Positions 34,571 through 43,096 are shown, counted from the stretch's first letter. The stretch is DNA of 64,000 bases from Kamptonema formosum PCC 10802 (GCF_000332335.1 NZ_KB235952.1:214319-278318), one strand, 5' to 3'. Notes: generated by a model not told the origin, from the letters alone. Numbers and translations are program-made.

Positions 34571-35535
34571 CAGTCCCAGTTTTCCAAGATTTTGTGAGCC
34601 GGAGTTCGGGGGACATTTGTCACATCATAGTTGATGGCGGCGAGAAGCGACTGAAACCCCAGAATAACCGGCAGAGACGCCAGCATCACTGTGCCGCTGG
34701 TAGCCGGTATCCCCCGGCTGATGCTCAAATACCAATTATACACCCCAAACGCCGATCCCGCCGCAATCAGGGTGACGCCGGCAATCAGCTCAACCGAGCC
34801 GATGTTAAAGTCCCGCAAGAAGTAATTGTAAAAGATCCGCTTGCAAAAGCGGTTCAGGTATTTCCCCGGAAAGGCGAGGAGAACTCTGCCGATTTTGAGA
34901 TTGCTGGCTTCACTACCATACTTGGCTGCCATTGGCAAGTCGCACACCACAGCGCGAACGGTGCTCAACCGGAATAGCATATCACTTTCAAAGAAATATC
35001 GCTTATCAATTTTATGCAACGGCAGCCTTTTCAAGACACCGGCGTGAATGGCGGTGTAGCCATTGGTTGGGTCCATAATGTCCCAGTAACCGCTGGCCAT
35101 TTTACTGACAAAAGACAGGCCGGCATTGCCCACCAGCCGCAACTTAGGCATGGACACCAATAAATCGGGGTCGAAAAAGCGATTTCCTTTGACATAATCC
35201 GCTATCCCGCCGGCAATCGGTTTGACAAACCGGGGAATCAGCGCCGGCTCCATTTGTCCGTCCCCATCAATTTTAACAATAATTGTCGCCCCATCCGCCA
35301 GCGCCTCCCTGTATCCAGAAATCACAGCACCCCCCACACCCTGGTTAGTGCGGTGAAAAATAACTTTAACTCGCGGATCTTTACAGTTGCTCTCGACGTA
35401 ACCGCCAGCACCCTCCGGACAAGCATCATCAATCACATAAATCTTCCCCACTGCCGGCGGAATCTGTGCCAGCACGTCCAAAATCTCTTTCCTAACCCTA
35501 AAACAAGGAATCACCACAGCAATTTTTGCCTGCAT
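34570..35535 (-). CDS. Glycosyltransferase family 2, dolichyl-phosphate-mannose-synthase-like
   Basis: 321 residues. GT2 fold with IAVVIPCFR at the start, IDDACPEG, NQGVGGAVISGYREALADGA and the DxD motif VKIDGDGQM (aspartates for nucleotide-sugar/metal binding). Two C-terminal helices (about 245-310) anchor it in the membrane. Likely transfers sugar from a nucleotide donor to polyprenyl phosphate, giving the donor that GT-C-type enzymes use on the other side. Start set at the ATG at 35535, which avoids overlap with the upstream gene; an ATG at 35571 would overlap its end by 26 bp. Confidence 0.92.
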   Translation of the reverse strand: MQAKIAVVIPCFRVRKEILDVLAQIPPAVGKIYVIDDACPEGAGGYVESNCKDPRVKVIFHRTNQGVGGAVISGYREALADGATIIVKIDGDGQMEPALIPRFVKPIAGGIADYVKGNRFFDPDLLVSMPKLRLVGNAGLSFVSKMASGYWDIMDPTNGYTAIHAGVLKRLPLHKIDKRYFFESDMLFRLSTVRAVVCDLPMAAKYGSEASNLKIGRVLLAFPGKYLNRFCKRIFYNYFLRDFNIGSVELIAGVTLIAAGSAFGVYNWYLSISRGIPATSGTVMLASLPVILGFQSLLAAINYDVTNVPRTPAHKILENWD

Positions 35536-35545
35536 GCCTGCACCT

Positions 35546-36214
35546 CTACGCGGGAGTCCTGTTTTTGTCACGTTTCCAAACGCTCACCAGAAACAGGGGA
35601 AAGATATTCCAAAACAGCGGCACAAACGTGCGGCGGATTTGCTTGAACCCGCAAGACTTGATATAAGATTCGACTTGAGAGCCGGTGTGGTAGTGGTCCG
35701 GTGGCTTGGTTATCCCAAAGACTTTCCGCAAGCCGGTGTAGATAAAGTTCTCTGTGGGTAAAGAAGTCAGCAGAACGCCATCCGGCTTCAGCCAGTTGCG
35801 CAGCGCACTCACCGGCACCGAAAGATCCTGAAAGTGTTCCAGCACATCGGCGGCGATTATCGCATCAAAAAACTCTGCCGGCAGCTTGACATTCGCAATA
35901 TCTTGCTGTATAATATTAACATTGGTCAGCTGATACTTCTCAATAACCTTCCGAGCCTCTGTGTCTTCCAAATCGAGGAAGAAGACGGTTTTGAACTGCC
36001 GGCTGAGCGTCGGGAGGAATACGCCCCCCCCGCCGCCGAAATCCAGGCAGGACTCTTTCTGAACCGGCAGGCGCTGCAGGTGAAAGTGAATCAGCTTCAA
36101 TCGCATCCAGAAGACTTGCCGCACCGACCAGTATTTAGAATAGTACAGGGTGGGAACCCTATCGGAGTCGGTGGCAATTTCCTGGAGGAAGTCTGGCTCT
36201 ATCTCAATAAACAT
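35546..36214 (-). CDS. Class I SAM-dependent methyltransferase
   Basis: 222 residues. The SAM-binding motif I CLDFGGGGGVFLPTLS (about 56-71) is followed by VFFLDLEDTEARKVIEKY and the D-V-L-E-H-F motif (DAIIAADVLEHFQDL), then LKPDGVLLTSLPTEN. The C-terminus is hydrophobic and basic (FPLFLVSVWKRDKN), perhaps for membrane contact. First gene of the glycosylation operon; the next gene starts 11 bp downstream. It may methylate a lipid-linked sugar, which is inference from context. Confidence 0.9.
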   Translation of the reverse strand: MFIEIEPDFLQEIATDSDRVPTLYYSKYWSVRQVFWMRLKLIHFHLQRLPVQKESCLDFGGGGGVFLPTLSRQFKTVFFLDLEDTEARKVIEKYQLTNVNIIQQDIANVKLPAEFFDAIIAADVLEHFQDLSVPVSALRNWLKPDGVLLTSLPTENFIYTGLRKVFGITKPPDHYHTGSQVESYIKSCGFKQIRRTFVPLFWNIFPLFLVSVWKRDKNRTPA

Positions 36215-36276
36215 AAACGCTTCCGGTGGTGCTCTGGCGAGCTATGGCGATCGTTGGGGTGAGGGCGGCCACGGGG

Positions 36277-36719
36277 GGCACTGGTGTCAACTTAAGCTGT
36301 GTCCCGTAGTCTCTGGGCGGTTGAAACCGCAGCTATACAGACAAAACCCGCCTGCGCGGGTTTTAAAATTATAGCTGTTCTCTTAAGTCCGCCTTCGCGG
36401 ACTTCGTTTGTCGCAGTGAGTTTCAAGAGACTGTTGGCGTGCTTGATAGGGGGTCTGACCCCACCCCCAACCCCTCCCCGTTAACGGGGAGGGGAGCTTT
36501 CTGGGAACCCTTGTCTTCCCTTCCCTTGTCTTTCCAAAGAAAAAAAATCCGCCAATTTTGAGAGTCTCGCTCCATTCTTAGCCCGCGAAGGCGGGCTTCG
36601 TCTGTGTAGCCGCGATTTCCAATCGCCAGGAACCTGGCCAACCAGCCAGAGGTCTAACCCCTCACGGATTCGCCAACAGCTTCTTTCAATCGCCGGGGGC
36701 TTAAGTTGACACCAATGCC
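36277..36719. mobile_element. 0.44 kb element with 21-bp inverted ends (MITE candidate)
   Basis: Ends GGCACTGGTGTCAACTTAAGC (36277-36297, 20 of 21 match) and its inverse at 36699-36719; the inner 16 bp are perfect. The interior has no gene but several palindromes: AAACCCGCCTGCGCGGGTTTT (about 36344), AAGTCCGCCTTCGCGGACTT (about 36384), a CCCCTCCCCGTTAACGGGGAGGGG hairpin (about 36473), and a GCCCGCGAAGGCGGGC motif followed by TCGTCTGTGTAGCCGCGATT (about 36580). These inner parts recur elsewhere in the window, even within genes. I could not find a flanking duplication with certainty. Confidence 0.6.
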
Positions 36720-36814
36720 ACGGGGGGCCGCCCCTACGGCTCTGGGGGAATGGAATGAGACTGTTGGCGAATTAATGGGGGATTCTACCTTTAAACAACT
36801 ATTAAGGCAGTTTA

Positions 36815-37903
36815 TCACTCTACCGGCAGCATTTCGATAAAAACGAGTTCCGGACGGCACAAAAATCTCAGCCTGGGCGCATAACCCCGCTCCATCCCGA
36901 TACCGCGCGACACCACCAGGGTGCGGTTTCCGGGGAATTCCGTCACACCGGCAGCCCACTGGCGGGGCACTTTGGAAAAAGTAATAATAGGCCCAATAAA
37001 AGGAAGCCGCACCTGTCCCCCGTGGGTGTGACCGGCAACGAGCAAATCAGCGCGGATATCGCTCAGCGCGAAGTCTGGCGCGTGCCCGAGAGCAATGTGA
37101 AATCCAGCGCATTCCGCAACCCGCAACTCACGATTTCTGGAAGCGCCCAGGGTGAGCCCCGTGACGCACAGTTCGGGCAGCTTTACGGTTGTGGTTTCCG
37201 GAAATACCGTCACCGGCAGCCCCGCAAAATTCTGCGGCCAGTTTTGGGGTTCGATGTGCTTCTCAACATCTCCGCCAACCGCGTACACGCCCAGCGGCGC
37301 ACTGAAATTAATTTCTTTGAGGAAAGCATTGAACTGTTGGCGCAAAACTTCCCGCAGCTGACTGTTAGCCAGCTGCAAATAATCGCCGGCGAGAAGCATT
37401 ATGTCTGCCTTTTCCGCGACGGCTTTGCGCAGGGAGTCCCGCTGGTACTCGCCCCAAACGTCTGTCTGGAAATCAGCGATGACAGCGATTTTTAAAGGGT
37501 GTTCCAGTTTGGGCGATTTCAGCTGAATGCGAGACACTTCCAGCCAGTAGGGTTCGATGAAAAAGGCGTCGATTGCAATCGCCCCCAGGAGGAAAGCGGC
37601 TACAGCGCAAGCAATCGCCACCCCTCTAAACTCCCGCCGCCAGATAAGGGCAATGCCGGTGAGGACAATAAAGCCGTGCAAGAATACCCCATAGCTTAAC
37701 AGCCGGAGGAAGCCGAAAAGACTGAACAGACCTATCTTCAGAGCCACAGCGGCGACAATCCCAGCCAAGGCTAGGGGAAAGAGGATGGCTCGCGCAACCC
37801 TTCCTGGTTTGTGCCGGCGCACAATCGAAAGCGCCGCCAGATCGAGCGCTATCATAATCAGGTTGTAGAGAAGAGTTTGGAGAGTTGACTTGTCTATAAA
37901 CAT
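36815..37903 (-). CDS. Membrane-anchored metallophosphoesterase with altered metal motifs
   Basis: 362 residues: four membrane helices (about 10-115), then a calcineurin-like phosphoesterase domain. Metal motifs: D144-F-Q-T-D148 (the usual second residue, histidine, is glutamine), G-D174 in LLAGDYL, GGDVEKH (210-216) where GNH[DE] is expected, H274 in GHAPD, and H292-T-H294 in AGHTHGGQVRLP. The last motif and GYAPRLRF tail are typical of YkuE-like/UDP-diacylglucosamine pyrophosphatase-like proteins. So the fold is clear, but the loss of one histidine and the asparagine of GNH[DE] suggests weakened or different metal binding. Confidence 0.87.
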   Translation of the reverse strand: MFIDKSTLQTLLYNLIMIALDLAALSIVRRHKPGRVARAILFPLALAGIVAAVALKIGLFSLFGFLRLLSYGVFLHGFIVLTGIALIWRREFRGVAIACAVAAFLLGAIAIDAFFIEPYWLEVSRIQLKSPKLEHPLKIAVIADFQTDVWGEYQRDSLRKAVAEKADIMLLAGDYLQLANSQLREVLRQQFNAFLKEINFSAPLGVYAVGGDVEKHIEPQNWPQNFAGLPVTVFPETTTVKLPELCVTGLTLGASRNRELRVAECAGFHIALGHAPDFALSDIRADLLVAGHTHGGQVRLPFIGPIITFSKVPRQWAAGVTEFPGNRTLVVSRGIGMERGYAPRLRFLCRPELVFIEMLPVE

Positions 37904-38070
37904 ATTAGGAAATACCGCTCAAAAAGTCTGGCAATCCACCCACTCTATCCCAATTTTGAATTTTGGATTTTGGATGTCCGGATGCATGGATGCATGGATT
38001 GAGCCCCCGGACAGCGCATTCCAGGCACCCTGCGGGAAGCCTGCGTGCCCGGGGGGAACGAGGAAGATTT

Positions 38071-38213
38071 ATATAGCAGTATTTACTGAGATTAGGACAA
38101 AAAGGACAGGCGGGACGCCTGTCCTACGCCTTATATTCATAGGACAGGGGTAGGGCAGACGTTCCCTTCAACCTCAAGCTCTAATGTCCTAAACTGACTG
38201 CCTGCTGCGATAT
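38071..38213. repeat. MITE-like repeat, family 1
   Basis: ATATAGCAGTATTTACTGAG start and inverse end TGCCTGCTGCGATAT, with the core GGACAGGCGGGACGCCTGTCC (38104-38124). Lies between the phosphoesterase and pckA genes. The flanking 37904-38375 stretch holds heptad repeats (TTTTGGATT) and a second loose GACAGGCATCTTGCCTGTC palindrome but no gene. Confidence 0.75.
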
Positions 38214-38375
38214 CTGTCCCTGCGGGAGAGAAGGCGTAGGACAGGCATCTTGCCTGTCCCATGCCGGTCGCCCACTAAAAAATAAGGGTTCTGAGAGAAT
38301 TTCAATTCTCCCAAAACCGCAACATACAGCTCCAGCTGTTAAAAACTGTCTAACCGGAGTCTATCTAACAGTCCC

Positions 38376-39977
38376 TCAAGCGGGCACTGCAATCCGAGGG
38401 CCGCCGGCCATCACGGAAGCGTCAACAGCATCGGTGAACTGCTGGAAGTTGCTGATAAACATCTCGGCCAGTTTCTTGGCTTGGGCGTCGTAAGCCGCCG
38501 GATCGCTCCAAGTCAGGCGGGGCTTGAGCACCTCGCTGGGCACGTCGGGGCAGCTGTCTGGCACCATGAAGCCGAAGATCGGATCTTGACTCATGGACAC
38601 GCCATCGAGAGCGCCATTAAGCACCGCATTCAGAAGAGTGCGGGTGTACTGGATGGACATCCGGTGGCCCACTCCGTAAGGGCCGCCCGTCCAGCCGGTG
38701 TTCACCAGCCAGACTTTGGCGTTTTGGTTGGCAACCCGCTCTCCGAGCAAGCCGGCGTAGACGCTGGGGTGGAGGGCCATGAACGGTGCGCCGAAGCAGG
38801 CGCTGAAGGTGGCTTGTGGCTCGCTGCCCATTCCCCGCTCTGTGCCGGCCACCTTGGCGGTATAGCCGCTCAGGAAGTGGTACATGGCCTGCTCTTTATT
38901 GAGCAGAGCGATCGGCGGCATGACGCCAAAGGCATCTGCCGTCAGGAAGATGACGTTCTTGGGATGGTTGCCGACGCCGGTGTGGCTGGCGTTGGGAATG
39001 TGAGACAGGGGATAAGCGGCGCGAGTGTTTTCCGTCAGGCTCTCGTCGTCCAAATTCAGGCGTCGCGTCAGCGGGTCAATCGCCACGTTTTCCAGCACCG
39101 TGCCGAAACGGCGAGTGGTGGCGTAAATTTCCGGCTCCGCTGTCGCTGACAGGCGAATCACTTTGGCGTAGCAGCCGCCCTCGAAGTTGAAAATCCCCTC
39201 GTCACTCCAGCCGTGCTCGTCATCACCAATCAGGGTGCGGTGCGGGTCCGCTGACAGGGTGGTTTTGCCGGTGCCCGAGAGCCCGAAGAAGATTGCCGTG
39301 TCCCCATCCGGGCCGATATTGGCCGAGCAGTGCATGGAGAGCACGTGTTTGTGCGGCAGCAGATAGTTGAGGATGGTGAACACCGATTTCTTGATTTCAC
39401 CGGCATAGCTCGTACCGCCAATCAAAATCAGCCGGCGGGCAAAATTGACGATCACGCAAGCTTCCGAACGGGTGCTGTCCAATTCTGGCACGGCGTGGAA
39501 GTTGGGCACGTTAATAATGGTGAAGTCGGGAACGAAGCCGGCTAGGTCTTCATGGGGCGGCTGGATGAACATGTTGTGCGCGAACAGGTTGTGCCATGCG
39601 CTCTCCGTGATCACGCGCACCGAAATCCGGTAGTTGGGGTCCGCGCCGGCATAGCAGTCCTGAATAAAGAGATCCCGTCCTTGCAGGTAAGCCAGCATCC
39701 GGGCGTACAGACTCTCGAAGCGCTGAGCCTCGAACGACTGGTTGACTTTGCCCCACCAGATTTCTCCTTCGCTCTCTGGCTCGCGGACGATAAATTTGTC
39801 ATTGGGTGAGCGCCCCGTGTACTGGCCCGTGCGCACCACCAATGGCCCCAGGTGGGAAATAAACCCCTCGCGGCGTCGGGCGGCTTCTTCGTAAAGAGCT
39901 GGAGTGGATAGATTCCAGTAGAGATTGCCAGTATGTACAATCCCGTGCCGGTCCAGACCGTAGTTGCTCTGTGTCAT
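38376..39977 (-). CDS. pckA: Phosphoenolpyruvate carboxykinase (ATP)
   Basis: Oxaloacetate + ATP to PEP + CO2 + ADP, or the reverse; the enzyme acts in the cytoplasm. 533 residues, the usual length of the ATP-dependent class. Kinase-1a P-loop GLSGTGKTT (232-240), kinase-2 LIGDDEHGW (249-257), substrate arginine in GRSPNDK (55-61), and GGTSYAGEIKKS (187-198). Start ATG at 39977 has AAGGAG. PckA is not universal in cyanobacteria, and most anaplerosis there runs through PEP carboxylase. Placed alone on the minus strand. Confidence 0.96.
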   Translation of the reverse strand: MTQSNYGLDRHGIVHTGNLYWNLSTPALYEEAARRREGFISHLGPLVVRTGQYTGRSPNDKFIVREPESEGEIWWGKVNQSFEAQRFESLYARMLAYLQGRDLFIQDCYAGADPNYRISVRVITESAWHNLFAHNMFIQPPHEDLAGFVPDFTIINVPNFHAVPELDSTRSEACVIVNFARRLILIGGTSYAGEIKKSVFTILNYLLPHKHVLSMHCSANIGPDGDTAIFFGLSGTGKTTLSADPHRTLIGDDEHGWSDEGIFNFEGGCYAKVIRLSATAEPEIYATTRRFGTVLENVAIDPLTRRLNLDDESLTENTRAAYPLSHIPNASHTGVGNHPKNVIFLTADAFGVMPPIALLNKEQAMYHFLSGYTAKVAGTERGMGSEPQATFSACFGAPFMALHPSVYAGLLGERVANQNAKVWLVNTGWTGGPYGVGHRMSIQYTRTLLNAVLNGALDGVSMSQDPIFGFMVPDSCPDVPSEVLKPRLTWSDPAAYDAQAKKLAEMFISNFQQFTDAVDASVMAGGPRIAVPA

Positions 39978-41176
39978 AACTAACTCCTTGGGCTGCTATT
40001 GCAGCACTCTTTTTGGTGAAACCGTAGGTAACGCTTTTTTTGTTGCCCGCGCTACTAGATTTATTGTGCGCTCGGTTTTACGAAAGTGCCTTTTTCTTTG
40101 GCTTTTATTTAGAATTGCTCTCTCGTTTGCCCTTTGAAACATCCCCGCACTAAATTTTATTTTTTCTTTCGGCGGCTGAGCGCCTCTCACTTTATGGTAT
40201 CCAGTAGAATGTTTGATCTTGCGCACCTTTTTTCTGAACCGCCCGCTGAAAGCCGGCTCAAACTTTAACAACCTCAATATTGTCTATTTCTGTGCCGGTT
40301 GCAGGTACTTGCCGAACGCAAGCACACTGTTATCTATGATACAGTTTTTCCCCGTTGCGCCCGCCCAAGCCTCGCCGGATCGAGCGCTAGCACCCTCAGC
40401 CGGCTCCCGATCCGTGCCGGTTGCGCATACTTGCCGAACTTAAGTAGACTTTTAATACAGTTTTTCCCCAGAAGCGCCCGCCCCAGTCTCGCCGGCTGAA
40501 ACTTTAACAACCTCAATATTGTCTAATTGCGTGCCGGTTGTAAATAGCGAGGAGGGGTGTTTAGCTTGTCCCTGGCGCTTCAATAATTTTAGAAAAATTT
40601 AAGGTTATTTGCCACTAAAAAAAGCCAGATAAATGCTAGGGCGGCGTCAAGACCTGACTGTTCTTCCCCGAGCCTGCGAACGTTTGTGCTAACGACCATC
40701 GCCCGCTGCCATTTATTTCTGTTGTGAGTGTTCAGCCAACAGATGTATGATACTGTGGAACGTTTTTTTGCTCTGACTGCTGCTGGCGCACTCCCCCCCT
40801 CGAAGCAAGAAGAAACAAACAGCAAGGAAGAAAGAACAAGGAGGAAAGGTTCTCCCCCGCCCCCGCATCCGAGCGCGAGAGCGCCCGCGTTCGGCAAGGC
40901 ACTCCCTTTCTCCCCCTCGCCACAGCCCGCCCCCCACAGCTCGGACTGCCGGCTGCCGGTCAGGCTGCAGTACCACAAACAGAGACATCTGTCAAGAAAA
41001 AACCGGCACGCCGCCGGCGGGGCCACCGGACCGCACCCGCAGCAAACAACTATATATTAGGTGTGCGTCACCGGCACCGCTCCCCCCACGACACCTGTTT
41101 TGAGCCCCACCGTTTGTAGTTGGGCTTTAGCCCCACCGGTTGCAGTTGAGCGCCGGCCCCACCGGCAACTTTACTT
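39978..41176. other. 1.2 kb stretch with direct repeats, no supported gene
   Basis: Includes the pckA upstream region (AT-rich, 39990-40250), the X-Y-Y-X repeats at 40252-40540, and GC-rich sequence from 40600 whose open frames on both strands lack domains. A TTTGTAGTTGGGCTTTAGCCC repeat occurs at about 41109. Confidence 0.5.
40252..40540. repeat. Interleaved direct repeats, order X-Y-Y-X
   Basis: Unit X (GCCGGCTCAAACTTTAACAA, then CCTCAATATTGTCTA) occurs at 40252-40286 and 40491-40525. Unit Y (GTGCCGGTTGC, ACTTGCCGAAC, ATACAGTTTTTCCCC, GCGCCCGCCC, TCGCCGG) occurs from 40292 to 40378 and from 40414 to 40496. Positioned upstream of pckA, in reverse. Confidence 0.7.
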
Positions 41177-41491
41177 ATGCCGAGCCGCCTGCCGGTTAAA
41201 ATTGTATTCGGCTCCTTTGAGCGTCCGGGGGGAGGAATCCCCTATTGTCCCGGAGAGTTCCCAATCAGGAGGGTAAGGACTGTGCTAGCAAGAAGAGACG
41301 GCAGCGAGAAAGAGCTTTATGCCGTTTATTATGTCGTGTACGGCTCTCTGGCAGGAGAAGACCAGTTAGTTAAGGAGTATTTCTGGGCGGGGCCCTATGG
41401 GGAGCTAAAAGCTGCAGTGAATAAGGCTCAAGAATTGATGATTTCGCACGATAATGATAGCTCATTTGTGGTTAGGAGATATAAGCCATAG
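41177..41491 (+). CDS. Hypothetical protein, 104 residues
   Basis: No family recognised. The composition is protein-like: EKELYAVYYVVYGSLAGEDQ, then LVKEYFWAGPYGELKAAVNK with an amphipathic helix, and a basic end (VVRRYKP). Codon use is normal for the window. There is no signal peptide or membrane helix. No clear ribosome site upstream of the ATG at 41177. Confidence 0.5.
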   Translation: MPSRLPVKIVFGSFERPGGGIPYCPGEFPIRRVRTVLARRDGSEKELYAVYYVVYGSLAGEDQLVKEYFWAGPYGELKAAVNKAQELMISHDNDSSFVVRRYKP

Positions 41492-41502
41492 TGGGGGCCG
41501 GG

Positions 41503-41542
41503 ATTGGGGGATTGGGGGATTGGGGGATTGGGGGATTGGGGG
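41503..41542. repeat. (ATTGGGGG)5 octamer microsatellite
   Basis: Five perfect tandem octamers in the short region between the hypothetical gene and the pterin dehydratase gene. Confidence 0.9.
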
Positions 41543-41596
41543 TGCCGGCGCGGGTTCAACCGGCGTTTTCTGGCGGCACCCGCCGGCTGCAAAAAA

Positions 41597-41971
41597 TCAA
41601 CCCGCTCGGTTTTTTTGTGGGAAGTGGCTGGCAATCTCATCGGTATTCGCCGCCATGATAAAATCGTTGCGGTGCAGCCCGCGAATGGCGTGAGTCCACC
41701 AGATCGCCGTTACTTTTCCCCACTCAGTGAGTAAAGCGGGGTGATGCCCTTCTGCCTCCGCCAGCTCGCCGATGCGGTTTGTGAAGGCTAGCGCCGTTTT
41801 GAAATCTGAAAATTTATAGGTGCGCTCCAGGCGCGGCACTCCATCTCGCTCTACTATTTTCCAGTCGGGAATCTGAGGTTTGAGTTGAGCAATCTCTTCC
41901 TCGGTTGCCCTTGGCGCGTTCTTGTGGCAGGCTGTACACTTTTCTTGTGCGAGAGTTGCCACTGTTGCCAT
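41597..41971 (-). CDS. phhB: 4a-hydroxytetrahydrobiopterin dehydratase (pterin carbinolamine dehydratase)
   Basis: Dehydrates 4a-hydroxy-pterins formed by pterin-dependent hydroxylases. 124 residues; the active-site histidines are in EGHHPAL (H76, H77) and [14 protein letters not shown] (H94). The basic fold W-K-I-V-E...RTYKFSDF is present. The N-terminus carries a CTACH sequence (residues 12-16) that resembles a heme c or zinc site, but there is no signal peptide, so heme attachment is unlikely. In the family N-terminal cysteines occur at similar places. Confidence 0.93.
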   Translation of the reverse strand: MATVATLAQEKCTACHKNAPRATEEEIAQLKPQIPDWKIVERDGVPRLERTYKFSDFKTALAFTNRIGELAEAEGHHPALLTEWGKVTAIWWTHAIRGLHRNDFIMAANTDEIASHFPQKNRAG

Positions 41972-42088
41972 AGTTGCCTTCTCCTTCGCTCGCAGAGATT
42001 AAGCTGTTCTATTTCTAAAGGTTGTGGTTTGTACACGACATCCCCCTCAGGGAAGATTTCTGCCGGTGAGAGCCCCGTAGAGGTACTG

Positions 42089-42153
42089 AGAAAGCCTGTT
42101 TTTTTAAGAAACCGGCTTTCTGGGGCGTATTTCACCCAACTGAAAACCGCTAT
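42089..42153. repeat. MITE-like repeat, family 2, reversed copy
   Basis: GAGAAAGCCTG and AAGAAACCGGCTTTCTGG followed by GGCGTATTTCACCCAACTGA and AAACCGCTATA. This is the inverse order of the 22488 copy and keeps the same spacing between terminus and hairpin, so hairpin and TATAGCGG end move as one unit. Confidence 0.6.
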
Positions 42154-42157
42154 AGAT

Positions 42158-43021
42158 TCAGGGATTGCAATACTGGCATTGCGCCGGGTCGGCAGTTTCC
42201 CGCCGGTCAGGGAACAATTCTTCTTGACGGAAGCCGCATTTTTTGCAATGATAAATCGCGGAGCGGGTCAGGTGAGTGGGAAAACCGCAAAGGGCGCAGG
42301 GCAAGCCCGGTTTCCTTTCGGTGACTTCAAATCCGGGACAAGAGCACTTGGGGCAGAGGCTGTTAATTTTCTGGAGCAAGTCTAGGGTGGCTTTTTCGAT
42401 GTTGAGCATCCGAGTGGGGTTATACATCGCCCGCATATCTGTCTCGATATGGGCTCTGCCATCCGGGGACTTCTTGAGGGCGAATTCTACGGCATCAAAG
42501 AGCTGTTTCTCGGCGGTAATGCCTTTGATTATCTCGCCTTTGCCTTCTGCGGGGCTGCCGGCGATGACAGCCATTGCGTGTGAGGGAAAACCGGCACTCT
42601 TGGCAAACTTCCAGGCTTCTTCAACACTGGATACCTGCTGGTGGCTGTAGTTAGTATCGGTAGAGAAGTGGTGGCCGGTGATTTCTAGGTCGCTGGTTTT
42701 ATCTAATAAGATGACTATTTCTCGATTGCAGGGGAGATAGGGGACAGCCGGGTGAGGGCCAAAGCTCCCCTCGCTGGCAAAGCCGAGGGTTTCGCCGGTG
42801 AGGGCTATTGCTTTTTCGGCTTTCAACCGGGCGGCTTCGATTTGGGTGCCGGTGCGCCGCACTTCTCTGGTGAAGGTGCCGAAGGCGTCGGTGTTAAAAT
42901 TGGCCGGCACTGTGACGTTTACGCCGAGTTCCTGTTTCAGGAGGGGAGCGATAACCCGCTCTTTTTGGTGCATCGTGGCGAGGACGCCGGTGCGATTGGC
43001 AAACAAAGGCTGTTGGTTCAT
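42158..43021 (-). CDS. DUF6671-like protein with zinc-ribbon C-terminus
   Basis: 287 residues, soluble. Conserved blocks: ATMHQKERVIAPLLKQELG at the N-terminus, FASEGSFGPHPAVPYLPCNR near 81-100, and AHIETDMRAMYNPTRM near 190. The C-terminal 60 residues contain paired cysteines (CPKC, CALC, CKKC, CQYC), enough for a two-zinc ribbon. I assign it to DUF6671 from memory; the biochemical role is unknown. It stands alone and is followed downstream by the pterin dehydratase gene on the same strand. Confidence 0.75.
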   Translation of the reverse strand: MNQQPLFANRTGVLATMHQKERVIAPLLKQELGVNVTVPANFNTDAFGTFTREVRRTGTQIEAARLKAEKAIALTGETLGFASEGSFGPHPAVPYLPCNREIVILLDKTSDLEITGHHFSTDTNYSHQQVSSVEEAWKFAKSAGFPSHAMAVIAGSPAEGKGEIIKGITAEKQLFDAVEFALKKSPDGRAHIETDMRAMYNPTRMLNIEKATLDLLQKINSLCPKCSCPGFEVTERKPGLPCALCGFPTHLTRSAIYHCKKCGFRQEELFPDRRETADPAQCQYCNP

Positions 43022-43096
43022 CGGTGCGGAAAACGGCTCGCGGGAATATTCCTTAATATAGCGGTTATAAATGATTTGTGAGACCTGTGAGAGGCC

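Noticed and set aside
36654-36959. Minus-strand frame overlapping the end of the metallophosphoesterase gene
   Set aside because: Shadow of the phosphoesterase C-terminus and of the repeat element.
40589-41026. 145-residue minus-strand frame with hydrophobic pieces
   Set aside because: Overlaps open frames in both directions, with no domain or ribosome site.
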